DNA of 64,000 nt from Limnobacter sp. 130 (GCF_902506325.1 NZ_LR732328.1:434001-498000); one strand, 5' to 3'; positions 36,569 through 46,799 are shown, counted from the first letter of the stretch. Notes: generated from the letters alone by a model not told the origin. Numbers and translations: made by a program.

Positions 36569-37246
36569 TTAGTGCTGACGTTGCAGAATATTCAAAAACT
36601 CTTCAACGAAAGATTCAAACTGGGTGGACAAACGATCAATGTCGTTGGCATAGCGGTTGTAGGCCACAACAGCGGGAATGGCGGCAAACAGGCCAATTGC
36701 GGTGGCAATCAGGGCTTCTGCAATGCCTGGTGCGACCGATGCAAGCGTGGCTTGCTGCACGTTGGCCAGGCCCACGAAGGCATGCATGATGCCCCAAACG
36801 GTTCCGAACAGGCCAATGTAGGGGCTGACTGAGCCGGCCGATGCCAGGAATGGCAGGTTGCGTTCAAGGATTTCATTTTCGCGCTGAAAGGCGGCTTTCA
36901 TGGCACGGCGGGCGCCGTCAATGATCAGCGAATAATCGGTCAGGCCTTTTTTGTCGCGAGCGCGAAGAAATTCGCTCATACCGGCCTCGAAAATTCTCTC
37001 GAGTGGGCCTGCATCGTTTCTGCGCATGCCAGCTCGCTGAAACAGCGTGTTGAGATCGCCGCCTGACCAGAATTCTTCTTCGAACTTGTCGGCTTGTTGC
37101 TTGGTTCGCTTGAGTACCGCCCATTTCTTGAAAATGGTGGCCCAGGAAATGAGGGAAATCATGACCAAAATCAACATGACCAGCTGAACAACCAGACTGG
37201 CCTCTGCGATCAGGGAAATGAACGACATGTCGGTAGAGATATCCAT
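36569..37246 (-). CDS. tolQ: Tol-Pal system protein TolQ (ExbB/MotA family)
   Basis: Inner-membrane proton-channel protein with three helices (about 10-35, 130-155, 168-195). I use the ATG at 37246 (MDISTDMSFISLIAEASLVV), 225 residues; a TTG two codons earlier is less likely. Conserved segments are SLISWATIFKKWAVLKR, FLASAGSVSPYIGLFGTVWG and ASVAPGIAEALIATAIGLFA, the last holding the pore Thr. It follows ybgC by 43 bp, in the usual order. Confidence 0.95.
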   Translation of the reverse strand: MDISTDMSFISLIAEASLVVQLVMLILVMISLISWATIFKKWAVLKRTKQQADKFEEEFWSGGDLNTLFQRAGMRRNDAGPLERIFEAGMSEFLRARDKKGLTDYSLIIDGARRAMKAAFQRENEILERNLPFLASAGSVSPYIGLFGTVWGIMHAFVGLANVQQATLASVAPGIAEALIATAIGLFAAIPAVVAYNRYANDIDRLSTQFESFVEEFLNILQRQH

Positions 37247-37289
37247 TAACAATCCGCGGTAAGGAAAATGATTTGAGTCTTGTAACGCA

Positions 37290-37694
37290 CTAGGGCATCA
37301 ATTGGTTGAGTTGCGCGTACACGGCAGGCGGTATTGCACTGGGTTTCAAAGTTTCAGTGTTGACACAGCCCACTTTGGTTTTGCCCTCGCACAGCACTTC
37401 GCCGTTGCGCGTTACGGTTTGTTTGAAGACTGCAGAAACTCGCTTAAGTTCAGTAAGTTCCGTCGATATTTCAAGTATATCCTCAAGTTTAGCAGAGCGT
37501 AGGTAGTTCAATTCAGTTCGGCTGACAACGAAGACCAAATGATGGTCATTCATCAGCGATTTCATGCCAATGCTTTGCTGAAGGAACCATTCGCTTCGAG
37601 CGCGTTCCATGAACTTGAGGTAATTCCCGTAATACACAATGCCGCCCGCATCGGTGTCTTCGAAATACACACGCAGTGAATACTTGAATGTCAT
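37290..37694 (-). CDS. ybgC: Acyl-CoA thioesterase YbgC (Tol-Pal associated)
   Basis: Hot-dog-fold thioesterase of 134 residues acting on short-chain or hydroxyacyl-CoA, and linked in E. coli to phospholipid metabolism at the Tol complex. The signature VYFEDTDAGGIVYYGNYLKF carries the catalytic Asp (15), and ERARSEWF follows. It heads the ybgC-tolQRAB-pal-cpoB operon and is divergent from the wax-ester synthase gene across 136 bp. Confidence 0.94.
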   Translation of the reverse strand: MTFKYSLRVYFEDTDAGGIVYYGNYLKFMERARSEWFLQQSIGMKSLMNDHHLVFVVSRTELNYLRSAKLEDILEISTELTELKRVSAVFKQTVTRNGEVLCEGKTKVGCVNTETLKPSAIPPAVYAQLNQLMP

Positions 37695-37830
37695 TAAATG
37701 GCCCGTCTCTAGTATGCTAACGGTATTGTAAGCAGGAGTAGGGCTGCCTCTTGGGGTTGTGGGATCCTGCCACTATTAAATTAATTAAATATTCATATTC
37801 AAATAACAACGAGAAGTGGAGACCGCTGAC

Positions 37831-39384
37831 ATGGCACGAAATATCCCTTTGCTGGATGCATCCTGGCTGTATGTTGAATCAAAAGAAGCACCCATGCACG
37901 TGGGTAGCATGGCAGTTTTTACAGTTCCCGAAGGTGAAACGTCCCAGCAGGCGATTGCCCGAATTGTCCAAATGCTTCGCAGTTCTCTGGAATTCGCACC
38001 GCCTTTTAACTACCGCTTGTCCAGTCCGCGCCTGCTCACATTAATGCCCAAGTGGATCGAGGCCGACAAAATCGATCTGGATTACCACTTCCGGCACAGC
38101 GCCTTGCCTGCGCCCGGAGGCGAGCGTGAATTGGGAACCTTGATTTCCCGTTTACATTCTCATCCGCTCGATTTTCGCAAACCGCTGTGGGAAATGCATT
38201 TGATTGAAGGGCTTTACGGCAACCGGTTTGCCCTGTACACCAAAATGCATCATTCGCTGATGGACGGCGTGGGCGGCATGCGACTGATGGAGCGAATTTT
38301 TGGCAAGTCTGCCAAAGAAAGCATGGCCCTGCCTGCTCCCTGGTCGGTGGGTACCATCAGCAAAAAGAAAAAAAATACCGAACAGCAACATTTCGCAGAC
38401 CAGGCGCGCGAGGCTTGGGAAGCGGCAAAGCTCAACGGGCAATCATTGCCCGCCGCTGGCCGAGCCTTGATGGACTTGATGCGGGAGGCGGTCAAGCCCA
38501 CTGACTCAGCACTGGCTACGCCGTTCTCGGGACCCAAGTCGATTGTGAACAAACGCGTGGGTGGTGCCCGCCGATTGGCCACTCAAACTTATCCGCTGGA
38601 ACGTATCCGGATTGTTGCAGAGGCCGCCAAGGTCAGTGTGAATGATATTTTTCTGGCAATTTGTTCAAGCTCCATTCGTCGCTATTTGCTGGAACGCGAT
38701 GCCTTGCCATCGGAGTCTCTGACGGCTGGCTTGCCCGTGTCGGTAAGGCCTGCTGATGACCTGGATGGCGGCAATGCCATCAGCTTTATCATTGCGAACC
38801 TGTTCACCACTGAAAGCGACCCATTGACGCGTCTGAAAGAGATCCGTCGGTCAACACAATTGGCAAAAGCCAATTTGCAGGCCATGCCCAAGGAGGCGAT
38901 CAACAACTACACCATTATGCTGATGGCCCCCATGATGTTGCAATTGGTGTCGGGTCTGGGTGGTTTAACCCGTCCAATTTTCAACACCGTCATTTCCAAT
39001 GTGCCCGGTCCATCGCGCGACTTGTACTTTTCGGGTTGTCGCCTGGAGCAGTTTTATCCGATTTCCCTGATTCCGCACGGGCAGGCATTGAACATTACAG
39101 TGGTCAGTTATTCCGGCCAGTTCAATGTGGCGTTTACCGGTGACCACGATGCCTTGCCTTCCATGCAGCGTTTGTCGGTGTACACCGGCGAGGCACTGGA
39201 AGAGCTTGAAGCGGCTTTGGGCGTGAAGTGGGAGAGCAAGAAAGCAGAGCCTGCTGTTGCAAGCAAGGCAGTTGCTAAACCTGCTGGTGAAAAACGCCCG
39301 GCGGTGGCCAAGAAGCCGGTTGCTCGAAAGCCTGCCACGGCCAAGGTTGGTGCGGGTAAGCCGGTGAAAGCGGCTGAGGATTGA
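37831..39384 (+). CDS. Wax-ester synthase/acyl-CoA:diacylglycerol acyltransferase (WS/DGAT)
   Basis: Makes wax esters or triacylglycerol for storage. The ATG at 37831 (MARNIPLLDASWLYVESKEA) follows an AGTGGAG ribosome site; a GTG at 37816 is less likely. The 517 residues include the catalytic HHSLMDG (His140, His141, Asp145), PLWEMHLIEGL, and NAISFIIANLF. The C-terminal half holds NTVISNVPGPSRDLYFSG and ISLIPHGQALNITVVSYSG, standard for the family. After residue about 475 an unusual Lys/Ala/Pro-rich basic tail extends to the end. It is alone on this strand between ybgC and ruvB. Confidence 0.94.
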   Translation: MARNIPLLDASWLYVESKEAPMHVGSMAVFTVPEGETSQQAIARIVQMLRSSLEFAPPFNYRLSSPRLLTLMPKWIEADKIDLDYHFRHSALPAPGGERELGTLISRLHSHPLDFRKPLWEMHLIEGLYGNRFALYTKMHHSLMDGVGGMRLMERIFGKSAKESMALPAPWSVGTISKKKKNTEQQHFADQAREAWEAAKLNGQSLPAAGRALMDLMREAVKPTDSALATPFSGPKSIVNKRVGGARRLATQTYPLERIRIVAEAAKVSVNDIFLAICSSSIRRYLLERDALPSESLTAGLPVSVRPADDLDGGNAISFIIANLFTTESDPLTRLKEIRRSTQLAKANLQAMPKEAINNYTIMLMAPMMLQLVSGLGGLTRPIFNTVISNVPGPSRDLYFSGCRLEQFYPISLIPHGQALNITVVSYSGQFNVAFTGDHDALPSMQRLSVYTGEALEELEAALGVKWESKKAEPAVASKAVAKPAGEKRPAVAKKPVARKPATAKVGAGKPVKAAED

Positions 39385-39448
39385 TCGCCCGCAGCTTGTT
39401 GGACAGCCCAATTAAATTGGGTTCCGGTCTTTCGCCTGAATGCCGGTG

Positions 39449-40504
39449 TTACAGCAGGTCGCCTTGCTGCACATTCGCCGCATGCGTACCTGCCAAACTG
39501 GCCGGTGCAGTCAGACCAAAATGTGCGTAGGTGTTCAGCGTGGCAATTCGCCCACGCGGCGTGCGTTGAATGTAGCCTTGCTGGATCAGGTAGGGTTCCA
39601 GCACATCTTCAATGGTGTCTTTTTCTTCGCCAATGGCGGCCGCCACGCTTTCAAGGCCAACAGGTCCACCACCAAATTTGTGAATGATGGTCTCCAGCAA
39701 GCGGCGGTCCATGGGATCCAGGCCCACTTTGTCGACATCAAGCATTACCAGTGCCGCATCGGCCACTTCAGCTGTAATTACCCCATCAGCTTTCACTTGG
39801 GCATAGTCGCGCACCCGGCGTAACAGCCGGTTGGCAATACGTGGTGTACCGCGTGATCGGCGGGCAATTTCAAGGCAACCACTGGCCTCGGCAGGTGTGT
39901 CCAGCAAACTGGCTGAGCGTGCAACGATCCGGGACAACTCTTCGGGCGAGTAAAACTCGAGCCGTGAAACAATGCCAAAACGGTCGCGCAACGGATTGGT
40001 CAGCATGCCGGCACGGGTGGTGGCACCCACCAGTGTGAAAGGTTGTAAATCAAGTTTCACGCTGCGTGCGGCGGGGCCTTCGCCGATCATGATGTCGATT
40101 TGATAGTCTTCCAGCGCCGGGTACAAAATTTCCTCGACCACGGGCGAAAGCCTGTGAATCTCATCGATGAACAACACGTCATTGGCTTCGAGGTTGGTCA
40201 GCAACGCTGCCAAGTCGCCAGGGCGTTCAAGCACAGGGCCAGAGGTTTGACGCAGGTTCACGCCCATTTCACGGGCCAAAATATGCGCCAAAGTGGTTTT
40301 GCCCAAACCGGGGGGACCAAACAGAAGCACATGATCAAGCGCTTCCTTGCGTGCGCGTGCAGCAGCAATAAAAATGTCGAGTTGATCGCGAATTTTTTGT
40401 TGCCCCACATACTCGTCCAAATGCTTGGGGCGCAGGGCGCGCTCGAACGCTTCTTCGGCATGTGTGGTTTTGGTGGGGCTGATCAGGCGATCGGGTTCAA
40501 TCAT
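39449..40504 (-). CDS. ruvB: Holliday junction branch migration helicase RuvB
   Basis: AAA+ motor that drives branch migration with RuvA. The 351-residue protein has Walker [17 protein letters not shown] (about 66), Walker [12 protein letters not shown], sensor GATTRAGML and arginine-finger region LRDRFGI. The C-terminal winged helix includes RTPRGRIAT. It is the last gene of the dusB-fis-purH-ruvC-ruvA-ruvB run, 15 bp after ruvA. Confidence 0.98.
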   Translation of the reverse strand: MIEPDRLISPTKTTHAEEAFERALRPKHLDEYVGQQKIRDQLDIFIAAARARKEALDHVLLFGPPGLGKTTLAHILAREMGVNLRQTSGPVLERPGDLAALLTNLEANDVLFIDEIHRLSPVVEEILYPALEDYQIDIMIGEGPAARSVKLDLQPFTLVGATTRAGMLTNPLRDRFGIVSRLEFYSPEELSRIVARSASLLDTPAEASGCLEIARRSRGTPRIANRLLRRVRDYAQVKADGVITAEVADAALVMLDVDKVGLDPMDRRLLETIIHKFGGGPVGLESVAAAIGEEKDTIEDVLEPYLIQQGYIQRTPRGRIATLNTYAHFGLTAPASLAGTHAANVQQGDLL

Positions 40505-40519
40505 TGTGGGTGTTCTCTG

Positions 40520-41110
40520 TTAGCCTTTCGACAAATTGCGCAGGGCCAGTTTCAGGCCATCGGTAACACTGGTGCCCTCGGGCAGGCCTTTGCAGGCCAG
40601 CGCTGCTTCTTTGTCAGAATAACCCAAGGCACACAGGGCTTGAACAACTTCGCTTTGATTGCTGCCAGACAATGGCATGCCTTCTGCAATGTTCGCGGTG
40701 CCGCCCAAAGCGACGATTTGACCTTTCAGTTCAAGCAACAAACGCTCGGCAGTTTTTTTGCCAATGCCGGGGATTTTTACCAAACGCGCCGTTTCCTGAC
40801 TTTGCACGGCAAGCAAAAAGTCGTTGGTGGAAATGGAAGACAAAATGGCCAATGCGGTGCGCGGCCCAATGCCGGAAACTTTGATCAAGGTTTTGAACAG
40901 GTTTTTTTCAGCAATGTTTTGAAAGCCGTAGAGGGTATGCGCGTCCTCGCGAACAACAAGGTGGGTTAACAGCGTGCAACTTGCGTTGATTTCGGGCAGG
41001 TTGAACAGTGTGCTCATGGGCACCTGCAATTCGTAGCCCACGCCTTGCACGTCGAGCAAAATCCACGGGGCGTTTTTTTCAAGCAAAGTGCCTTTCAGGC
41101 GACCAATCAT
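40520..41110 (-). CDS. ruvA: Holliday junction DNA helicase subunit RuvA
   Basis: Tetrameric junction-binding protein of 196 residues. [20 protein letters not shown] starts the OB-fold domain I. Domain II has helix-hairpin-helix motifs ([36 protein letters not shown]). Domain III (about 148-196) binds RuvB. It is cotranscribed with ruvC (62 bp upstream) and ruvB. Confidence 0.97.
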   Translation of the reverse strand: MIGRLKGTLLEKNAPWILLDVQGVGYELQVPMSTLFNLPEINASCTLLTHLVVREDAHTLYGFQNIAEKNLFKTLIKVSGIGPRTALAILSSISTNDFLLAVQSQETARLVKIPGIGKKTAERLLLELKGQIVALGGTANIAEGMPLSGSNQSEVVQALCALGYSDKEAALACKGLPEGTSVTDGLKLALRNLSKG

Positions 41111-41172
41111 TGCAGCGTCTCCACACTGTTTTTATGCACAGTAAACTGAAATTGATTATACGCCAAGCGATT

Positions 41173-41721
41173 TCATTTCCAGCTCGTGCGGCCCTTTCGA
41201 GTGCGAGTTTTGAAAATACTGGTGGGCAGGTCTTTGGCTGCCAGTGCACCCAGCAGTTTGCTGCTTTGCGCGTGCGTTAATGCGGCGGCCAGTGCGTCGG
41301 CTGCATCGGCTGAAGGGTGGGCAGGTAGTTTTAGAAGGCGTTTGACCATTTCCTGTACCTGTTCTTTGTTGGCTTTGCCGTGCCCAACAATGGCTTGCTT
41401 GATTTGCAGCGCCGTGTATTCGGTTACTGCCAAACCGCTGTGAGTGAGCGCAGTAAGCACCGCGCCGCGTGCTTGCCCCAGTAGCAAGGTAGATTGCGGG
41501 TTCACGTTCACAAACACTTTTTCAACCACGGCCACTTGGGGTTTATACAGTTCCGCCAGTTCACACAAACCCGAAAACAGGGTGTGCAAACGGTCGGGCA
41601 GGGAAGCATCGGAATTGGAACGGATCACGCCACTGGCCACATAAATTTGCTGGCTTTCAATGATGTCGACCACGCCGTAACCGGTGATGCGCAGGCCTGG
41701 GTCTATGCCAAGGATACGCAT
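41173..41721 (-). CDS. ruvC: Holliday junction resolvase RuvC
   Basis: Endonuclease that cuts Holliday junctions, 182 residues. The ATG at 41721 gives [19 protein letters not shown] with the first catalytic Asp (7); a GTG one codon earlier would add one residue. The remaining acidic residues are in [12 protein letters not shown] (Glu) and the C-terminal [17 protein letters not shown] (Asp pair). It ends 62 bp before ruvA and starts 27 bp after the purH stop. Confidence 0.96.
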   Translation of the reverse strand: MRILGIDPGLRITGYGVVDIIESQQIYVASGVIRSNSDASLPDRLHTLFSGLCELAELYKPQVAVVEKVFVNVNPQSTLLLGQARGAVLTALTHSGLAVTEYTALQIKQAIVGHGKANKEQVQEMVKRLLKLPAHPSADAADALAAALTHAQSSKLLGALAAKDLPTSIFKTRTRKGRTSWK

Positions 41722-41748
41722 CACGGTAGGGTAGGGGGCGTGATGCGT

Positions 41749-43341
41749 TTAGTGGCGGAAATGGCGCACACCAGTAAGCACCATGACAATGTCACGCTCA
41801 TTCGCAGCCGCAATGACTTCTTCGTCGCGCATGGAGCCACCAGGTTGAATGACGCAGCTTGCGCCTGCGTCGATCACCACGTCCAAACCATCGCGGAAGG
41901 GAAAGAACGCATCGGATGAAACAGCGCTGTCAGCCAGAGTAAGGCCTGCATTCTGTGCCTTGATGGATGCGATACGTGCTGAATCGACACGGCTCATTTG
42001 GCCTGCGCCAACACCCATGGTCATGCCGTCTTTGCAGAATACGATGGCATTGCTTTTCACGAACTTCGCGCAGCGCCAGGCAAACATCAAATCAGCCCAT
42101 TGCTGCTCGGTGGGCTGGCGTTTGCTGACCACTTTAATTTCGCTTTGTAGCACATTGCGTTCATCGGGGCTTTGTACCAGCAAACCGCCGCCCACGCGTT
42201 TGTAATCAAATTTGTGCATGCCGGTTTCCACAGGAATTTCCAGCAATCGAACATTTTGCTTGGCAAAGAATACGGCGCGTGCGGCTTCGTCGAACGCGGG
42301 CGCAATCACCACTTCAACAAACTGTTTTGCAACGGCCTGTGCCGTGGCTTCATCGACCGGGCGATTAAAAGCGATGATGCCGCCAAATGCGGAGGTGGGG
42401 TCTGTTTTGAACGCTTTGTGATAGGCGTTCAACGGGCCTTCGGCCACGGCCACACCGCAAGGGTTGGCGTGTTTGATGATGACGCAGGCGGGGGCGTCGA
42501 ATGTTTTGACGCATTCCCAGGCTGCGTCGGAATCAGCAATATTGTTGAAGCTGAGTTCCTTGCCTTGCAGTTGGCGGTAGTTGGCCAACAGGCCCACGGG
42601 TGCTTTTGCCTCGCGGTAAAAGGCGGCACTTTGATGTGGGTTTTCACCGTAGCGCATGTCTTGCACTTTGTGAAACTGCATGCTGAGCACTTCCGGGTAT
42701 TCAATGCGTGTGGGTGTGTCTTCCAGTGCGCCTTCGGTGCCTTGCAGGCTGGTCAGGAATGCAGCAATTGCACCATCGTAACGTGCGGTGTGCGCATAGG
42801 CTTTGGCCGCCAGACCACTGCGTGTTTTCAGCGTGGTTGCGCCATCGTTGCTTTTGATTTCATCGATCACTTTGCCGTAATCAGCCGGGTCGACAATGAT
42901 GGTGACACCGGTGTAGTTTTTCGCAGAGGCACGCACCATGGCGGGGCCACCAATGTCGATGTTCTCAATCGCATCTTCCAGCTTCACGTTGTCGCCGGCG
43001 GTGGCTTTGTCGAAGGGGTACAGATTCACAGCCACCAAATCGATTGCGCCAATGCCATGCTCTTCCATGGCGTCCAGGTGACTTTGCAAATCGCGACGCG
43101 CCAAAATACCGCCGTGAATTTTTGGGTGCAGGGTTTTGACACGGCCATCCATGATTTCCGGGAAACCAGTGTGGCTGCTGACCTCTTTGACCACGAGTCC
43201 TTTCTCGGCGAGCAATTTGGCGGTTCCGCCTGTGGACAAAATTTCCACGCCTTGGTCAGCCAGTGCTTTGGCCAATTCAAGAATGCCGGTTTTGTCGGAC
43301 ACGCTGAGTAGCGCGCGTTTGATGGTTGGATTTGATGTCAT
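41749..43341 (-). CDS. purH: Bifunctional AICAR transformylase/IMP cyclohydrolase
   Basis: Last two steps of IMP synthesis. The 530 residues comprise an N-terminal MGS-like cyclohydrolase domain ([52 protein letters not shown]) and a C-terminal transformylase domain ([59 protein letters not shown]). It lies between fis and ruvC, the usual betaproteobacterial position. A long antisense frame covers most of it and is judged spurious. Confidence 0.97.
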   Translation of the reverse strand: MTSNPTIKRALLSVSDKTGILELAKALADQGVEILSTGGTAKLLAEKGLVVKEVSSHTGFPEIMDGRVKTLHPKIHGGILARRDLQSHLDAMEEHGIGAIDLVAVNLYPFDKATAGDNVKLEDAIENIDIGGPAMVRASAKNYTGVTIIVDPADYGKVIDEIKSNDGATTLKTRSGLAAKAYAHTARYDGAIAAFLTSLQGTEGALEDTPTRIEYPEVLSMQFHKVQDMRYGENPHQSAAFYREAKAPVGLLANYRQLQGKELSFNNIADSDAAWECVKTFDAPACVIIKHANPCGVAVAEGPLNAYHKAFKTDPTSAFGGIIAFNRPVDEATAQAVAKQFVEVVIAPAFDEAARAVFFAKQNVRLLEIPVETGMHKFDYKRVGGGLLVQSPDERNVLQSEIKVVSKRQPTEQQWADLMFAWRCAKFVKSNAIVFCKDGMTMGVGAGQMSRVDSARIASIKAQNAGLTLADSAVSSDAFFPFRDGLDVVIDAGASCVIQPGGSMRDEEVIAAANERDIVMVLTGVRHFRH

Positions 43342-43384
43342 GGTATCGGGGGCCGGTTGTTAAGCGGTCGGTAAAAATTAAAAA

Positions 43385-43639
43385 TCAGATGAGGCCGTGC
43401 TGTTGCAGTTTTTTGCGCAGGGTGTTGCGATTAATACCCAGCATCTGGCTTGCGATGGTTTGGTTCATGTTGGCTTTTTCCATGACCACTTCCAGCATGG
43501 GGCGCTCAACTGCAGACAACACCATGTCGTATACCGACTTGGCACATTCACCTTCAAGGTCGTTAAAGAACTTGTCCAGATTGCTGCGTATGCACTCTGA
43601 AATGGTGATGGGACTTAGATCACTGTCATTGGGTTTCAT
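43385..43639 (-). CDS. fis: Fis family DNA-binding protein
   Basis: Nucleoid-associated and transcription factor of 84 residues, shorter than E. coli Fis (98). The C-terminal helix-turn-helix is complete: ANMNQTIASQMLGINRNTLR followed by KKLQQHGLI. The N-terminal part is helical (ISECIRSNLDKFFNDLEGE). Its ATG overlaps the dusB stop (ATGA), the conserved dusB-fis coupling. It probably helps activate rRNA promoters in this organism. Confidence 0.95.
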   Translation of the reverse strand: MKPNDSDLSPITISECIRSNLDKFFNDLEGECAKSVYDMVLSAVERPMLEVVMEKANMNQTIASQMLGINRNTLRKKLQQHGLI

Positions 43640-44685
43640 GCTGCCAATCTTCTTCTTGGTGTTGGTTGGAGTGAATCGTTTGCAGCGGCGAAGTACTGCT
43701 GGCCGCTTGATAACCAGTTCAGAAAAAATTCATCAACAATGCGCAATTGTTCGCTTGTGGTTTGCGCCAACATCAGTTGGTCGACCACGGTGTTGTTTTT
43801 TCCGGCTGGGCCGCAAAGATACCACTGCAAATGCTTTCGGGCGGTGAGCAGGCCCGTTTTCTCTCCATAAAATTCATGGTGATCACGCAAGTGATGCATC
43901 ATGACTTCATGGGCTTCTTCAAGTGTGGGTGGATCAATGCGTTCACCCGTTTTCAGGTAATGCAGCACTTCTCTAAAAATCCAGGGATTGCCTTGTGCGG
44001 CCCGACCGATCATGAGGCCATCTGCACCCGTGTAATCCAAGACAAATTTCGCTTTCTCGGGGCTGGTGATGTCACCGTTCGCGATCACTGGGATGTTGAC
44101 GGCCTGCTTCACGGCCTTGATGGTGTCGTATTCCGCGTCGCCCATGTAACCGCAAGCGCGCGTACGACCATGAAGTGTGAGAAGCGATACACCAACAGAC
44201 TGCGCCATTTGCGCAATGTGTATTGCATTCTTGTGTTCGGGTGACCAACCGGTGCGGTACTTCAAAGTAAGGGGCACACCGCGTTGTTCACATTCGGCGT
44301 GCACTGCTTTCAAAATGCGTTCGACCAAACCTTCGTTTTGCAGCAAGGCAGAGCCCGCAGCAACCGCACACACTTTTTTGGCCGGGCAACCCATGTTGAT
44401 GTCGATGATTTGCGCGCCGCGTTCAATGTTGTAGGCGGCGGCATGCGCCATCATTTCCGGGTCGGCGCCAGCAATTTGAACAGCAATTGGTTTTGTTTCG
44501 CCGTAGTGGTTCAACCTGCGCGTGCTTTTGTCTGTTTTCCACAGTGCAGGGTTGCTCGCGGCCATTTCCGACACAGCATGACCCGCGCCCAGTTTTTTGC
44601 ACAACTGGCGGAAGGGACGATCGGTTACACCTGCCATTGGAGCAAGGAACAGATTGTTTGGAAGTGTTAAATGGGCGATGCGCAC
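43636..44685 (-). CDS. dusB: tRNA-dihydrouridine synthase B
   Basis: FMN enzyme that reduces uridine (position 17 in E. coli) in tRNA. No ATG occurs near the N-terminus. GTG at 44685 gives (M)RIAHLTLPNNLFLAPMAGVT, matching the MRI...TLPN start of betaproteobacterial DusB; a TTG at 44694 would add three residues. Other signatures are DRPFRQLCKKLGAGHAVSEM, DINMGCPAKKV with the catalytic Cys, VPLTLKYRTGW, LLTLHGRTRACGY, VIANGDI and ADGLMIGRAAQGNPW. Length is 349. It is translationally coupled to fis. Confidence 0.93.
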   Translation of the reverse strand: MRIAHLTLPNNLFLAPMAGVTDRPFRQLCKKLGAGHAVSEMAASNPALWKTDKSTRRLNHYGETKPIAVQIAGADPEMMAHAAAYNIERGAQIIDINMGCPAKKVCAVAAGSALLQNEGLVERILKAVHAECEQRGVPLTLKYRTGWSPEHKNAIHIAQMAQSVGVSLLTLHGRTRACGYMGDAEYDTIKAVKQAVNIPVIANGDITSPEKAKFVLDYTGADGLMIGRAAQGNPWIFREVLHYLKTGERIDPPTLEEAHEVMMHHLRDHHEFYGEKTGLLTARKHLQWYLCGPAGKNNTVVDQLMLAQTTSEQLRIVDEFFLNWLSSGQQYFAAANDSLQPTPRRRLAA

Positions 44686-44806
44686 GTTGCACAAAATTTA
44701 AGCAAATTTCGAGCAGCCCATTGTAACGGGCAGGGCGATTTTATTCGAGCCCAAATCAGGAAAAAACCGGAAATTTTTTACTTGACTTCTGTTTGTCAAA
44801 GTGGGC

Positions 44807-44820
44807 CGCAAGGCCTTGCG
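44807..44820. promoter_or_regulatory. 14-bp palindrome upstream of dusB-fis
   Basis: CGCAAGGCCTTGCG is perfectly self-complementary. On the minus strand it is followed about 10 bp later by TTTGACA and the inverted pair TTGAC/GTCAA (44781-44797). It lies in the 172-bp gap between gloA and dusB and may act as operator, or as part of a gloA terminator without a T run. Confidence 0.4.
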
Positions 44821-44857
44821 TGCCTTGTGGAAATGCAAGGGCTTTTATGTATTGAAA

Positions 44858-45250
44858 TCAATGTGATTGCGATATTTGTATTAATTCAATTTTGTAGCCA
44901 TCAGGGTCTTCAACAAACGCAATGACAGTACTCCCACCTTTCACTGGTCCGGCGGGGCGCGTCACTGTTCCGCCAGCTGAGGTAATTCGCTCGCATTGTG
45001 TGTAAGCGTTGTTGACTGCGATTGCAATGTGGCCGTACGCAGTGCCCAAATCGTAGCTATCCACACCGTGGTTGTAGGTCAATTCAAGGACAGCGCCGTC
45101 TTGTTCGTTGCCATAGCCAACAAAAGCCAAGGAATAACCTTGATCGGGTCGTTCGGTGGTCCTGATCAGGTTCATGCCCATGACCTGCGTGTAGAAATTT
45201 ATGGAGCGTTGAAGGTCGCCAACGCGCAGCATGGTGTGAAGAATTCTCAT
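44858..45250 (-). CDS. gloA: Lactoylglutathione lyase (glyoxalase I)
   Basis: Isomerises the methylglyoxal-glutathione hemithioacetal. The 130 residues have the VOC fold and the typical start [20 protein letters not shown] with metal-binding His5. [20 protein letters not shown] holds a metal Glu and His, and [16 protein letters not shown] the last Glu. It lacks the long insert of eukaryotic enzymes, so nickel-type activity is likely. Its start overlaps the ygjP-like gene by 4 bp. Confidence 0.95.
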   Translation of the reverse strand: MRILHTMLRVGDLQRSINFYTQVMGMNLIRTTERPDQGYSLAFVGYGNEQDGAVLELTYNHGVDSYDLGTAYGHIAIAVNNAYTQCERITSAGGTVTRPAGPVKGGSTVIAFVEDPDGYKIELIQISQSH

Positions 45251-46002
45251 AATACGGGTACCTCGGCAGGGTTCATTCTGGACAGCGCTTTGTGGGGTGT
45301 TTGGTAATCGGGCATCAGGCTTTCAACCACAGCCCAAAAGCGCGCGCTGTGATTCATTTCAACAAGGTGAGCCAGTTCGTGTGCGATCACATATTCGATC
45401 AGTTGCGGCGGGTAATGCACCAGGCGCCAATTCAGGCGCACTTCGCGTTTGCTGTTGCAACTCCCCCAGCGTGAACTTGGGCTACTCAAATGAATTGAGA
45501 AATGAGGCAAACGCTGCGCCGCTGCCTGGCGTTCAAACAGTTTGGTGGCCATGTGCGTGAACACTTCTTTGGCATGCGATTTCAATAGTTTTTCAATGGC
45601 CTTGTCACGCTGCACGCTATTTTCGCAAGCGGGCAGGGCAATGCTTTTTGTCCAGGGATTCAGCATGGGTTTGCTGCGTGCTGGCAAGGTTTCAATTTGG
45701 TAGGGCTCGCCTCGAATCGGAATCGGTTTACTTTCATCGAGCAAGCTTGACAAGGAGATTGTCTGTTTGCTTCGCGTTTCCCATTGTCTTAGGCGTTTTT
45801 CGATCCACGTAGATTTGGAGGCGATGATGCTTTGGAGTTCGGTGATGGAAAGCCGAAGGGGGGCCGAAATTTGCAGGCCATGATCGCCGATTAGAAAGCC
45901 GACCGATTTGCGTTTACTGCGTTTCAGAATATAGCTGCACAAACCCCACGGCAGTTCAATGCTGCGAACTTCAGTGGGGCTGGGTGCTGCTGTTAATCGC
46001 AT
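45247..46002 (-). CDS. YgjP-like metallopeptidase domain protein (DUF45)
   Basis: SprT/WLM-like putative zinc metallohydrolase of 251 residues. The zinc motif is [20 protein letters not shown] near residue 210 (HExxH with a downstream His). [20 protein letters not shown] precedes it, as in YgjP. The N-terminal part (residues 1-120) carries [17 protein letters not shown]. The biological role of the family is unsettled. It lies between the acyltransferase (3 bp) and gloA (4-bp overlap). Confidence 0.9.
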   Translation of the reverse strand: MRLTAAPSPTEVRSIELPWGLCSYILKRSKRKSVGFLIGDHGLQISAPLRLSITELQSIIASKSTWIEKRLRQWETRSKQTISLSSLLDESKPIPIRGEPYQIETLPARSKPMLNPWTKSIALPACENSVQRDKAIEKLLKSHAKEVFTHMATKLFERQAAAQRLPHFSIHLSSPSSRWGSCNSKREVRLNWRLVHYPPQLIEYVIAHELAHLVEMNHSARFWAVVESLMPDYQTPHKALSRMNPAEVPVL

Positions 46003-46005
46003 GGT

Positions 46006-46773
46006 TTATTGGTCGCCTTTACCCACCAGTGGTGTTTCAGCGCTGGTGTAGCGGTGTGGGCTGATTTTGTGCATTTCGTTTTCAATCCATTCTTCGACCA
46101 CGTCCATCAGGCTTTGGGCATCATGCCCTTCAGGTGAAATGGGCGGGCCAAATCGCAAGGTCACTGTGCCGGCCTTCTTGAAAAATCCTTTGCGCTTCCA
46201 GTATTCGCCAGCATCGTGCGCTACTGGCACCACTGGTGTACCTGTTGCAACTGCAAGGCGCGTACCGCCGGTTTTATAGCGGCGTTTGTAACCCACAGGA
46301 ACGCGTGTACCTTCAGGGAAAAACATCATCCAGGCGCCTTCTTTCATGCGTTGCCCGGCCATGGTTTTGACCTGCTCAAAAGCTTCAACGCCATTTTTCC
46401 GATCAATAGGCACCATGCGCAATACCCACAAGGCCCAGCCAAAAAAGGGCACGTATTGAAGTTCTTTTTTGTAAACCAGGCAAAGTTGGCGTGGCAACAG
46501 GCGTGCGGGGATGCCAAAAGTTTCCCAGGCCGACTGGTGTTTGGCCAGAATGATTGCGCCGGTATTGGGCAGGTGTTCCATGCCCTCTACTTTGTATTGA
46601 ATGTTGCACAGCAGGCGCAACATTTCAATGTTCAAGGCATTCCACCAACAGGCAAACACATAGCGGTTGCGAATTGAGATAAATGGTGAAACCAGCAGCA
46701 GCAAGGTCGCATGAATGGGCGTGTACACCACCACGTAGACGAAAAACAGGATAGAACCAATGACGGATCTCAC
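46006..46773 (-). CDS. 1-acyl-sn-glycerol-3-phosphate acyltransferase (PlsC family)
   Basis: Membrane acyltransferase of about 255 residues that makes phosphatidic acid. Two GTG codons compete (46776 and 46773); the GGAGG ribosome site is 6 bases from 46773, so I use that. A hydrophobic N-terminus (SVIGSILFFVYVVVYTPIH) and a second segment anchor it. Motif I reads KHQSAWE (Glu instead of the canonical Asp of HX4D), motif III is FFPEGTRVPVGY and VPVVPVAHDAGEYW follows. The Glu variant is known in the superfamily. It is part of the glyQS-gmhB operon. Confidence 0.9.
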   Translation of the reverse strand: MRSVIGSILFFVYVVVYTPIHATLLLLVSPFISIRNRYVFACWWNALNIEMLRLLCNIQYKVEGMEHLPNTGAIILAKHQSAWETFGIPARLLPRQLCLVYKKELQYVPFFGWALWVLRMVPIDRKNGVEAFEQVKTMAGQRMKEGAWMMFFPEGTRVPVGYKRRYKTGGTRLAVATGTPVVPVAHDAGEYWKRKGFFKKAGTVTLRFGPPISPEGHDAQSLMDVVEEWIENEMHKISPHRYTSAETPLVGKGDQ

Positions 46774-46799
46774 CACAGGCCTCCGAAAAGTTTTAGTTG

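Noticed and set aside
39407-39421. Hairpin CCCAAT-TAA-ATTGGG between the wax-ester synthase and ruvB stops
   Set aside because: The stem is short and no T run follows on either strand, so I do not call it a terminator.
42172-43311. A 379-codon frame antisense to purH
   Set aside because: Its protein is low in recognisable motifs and purH on the other strand is complete with every family signature; long antisense frames are common in this codon usage.
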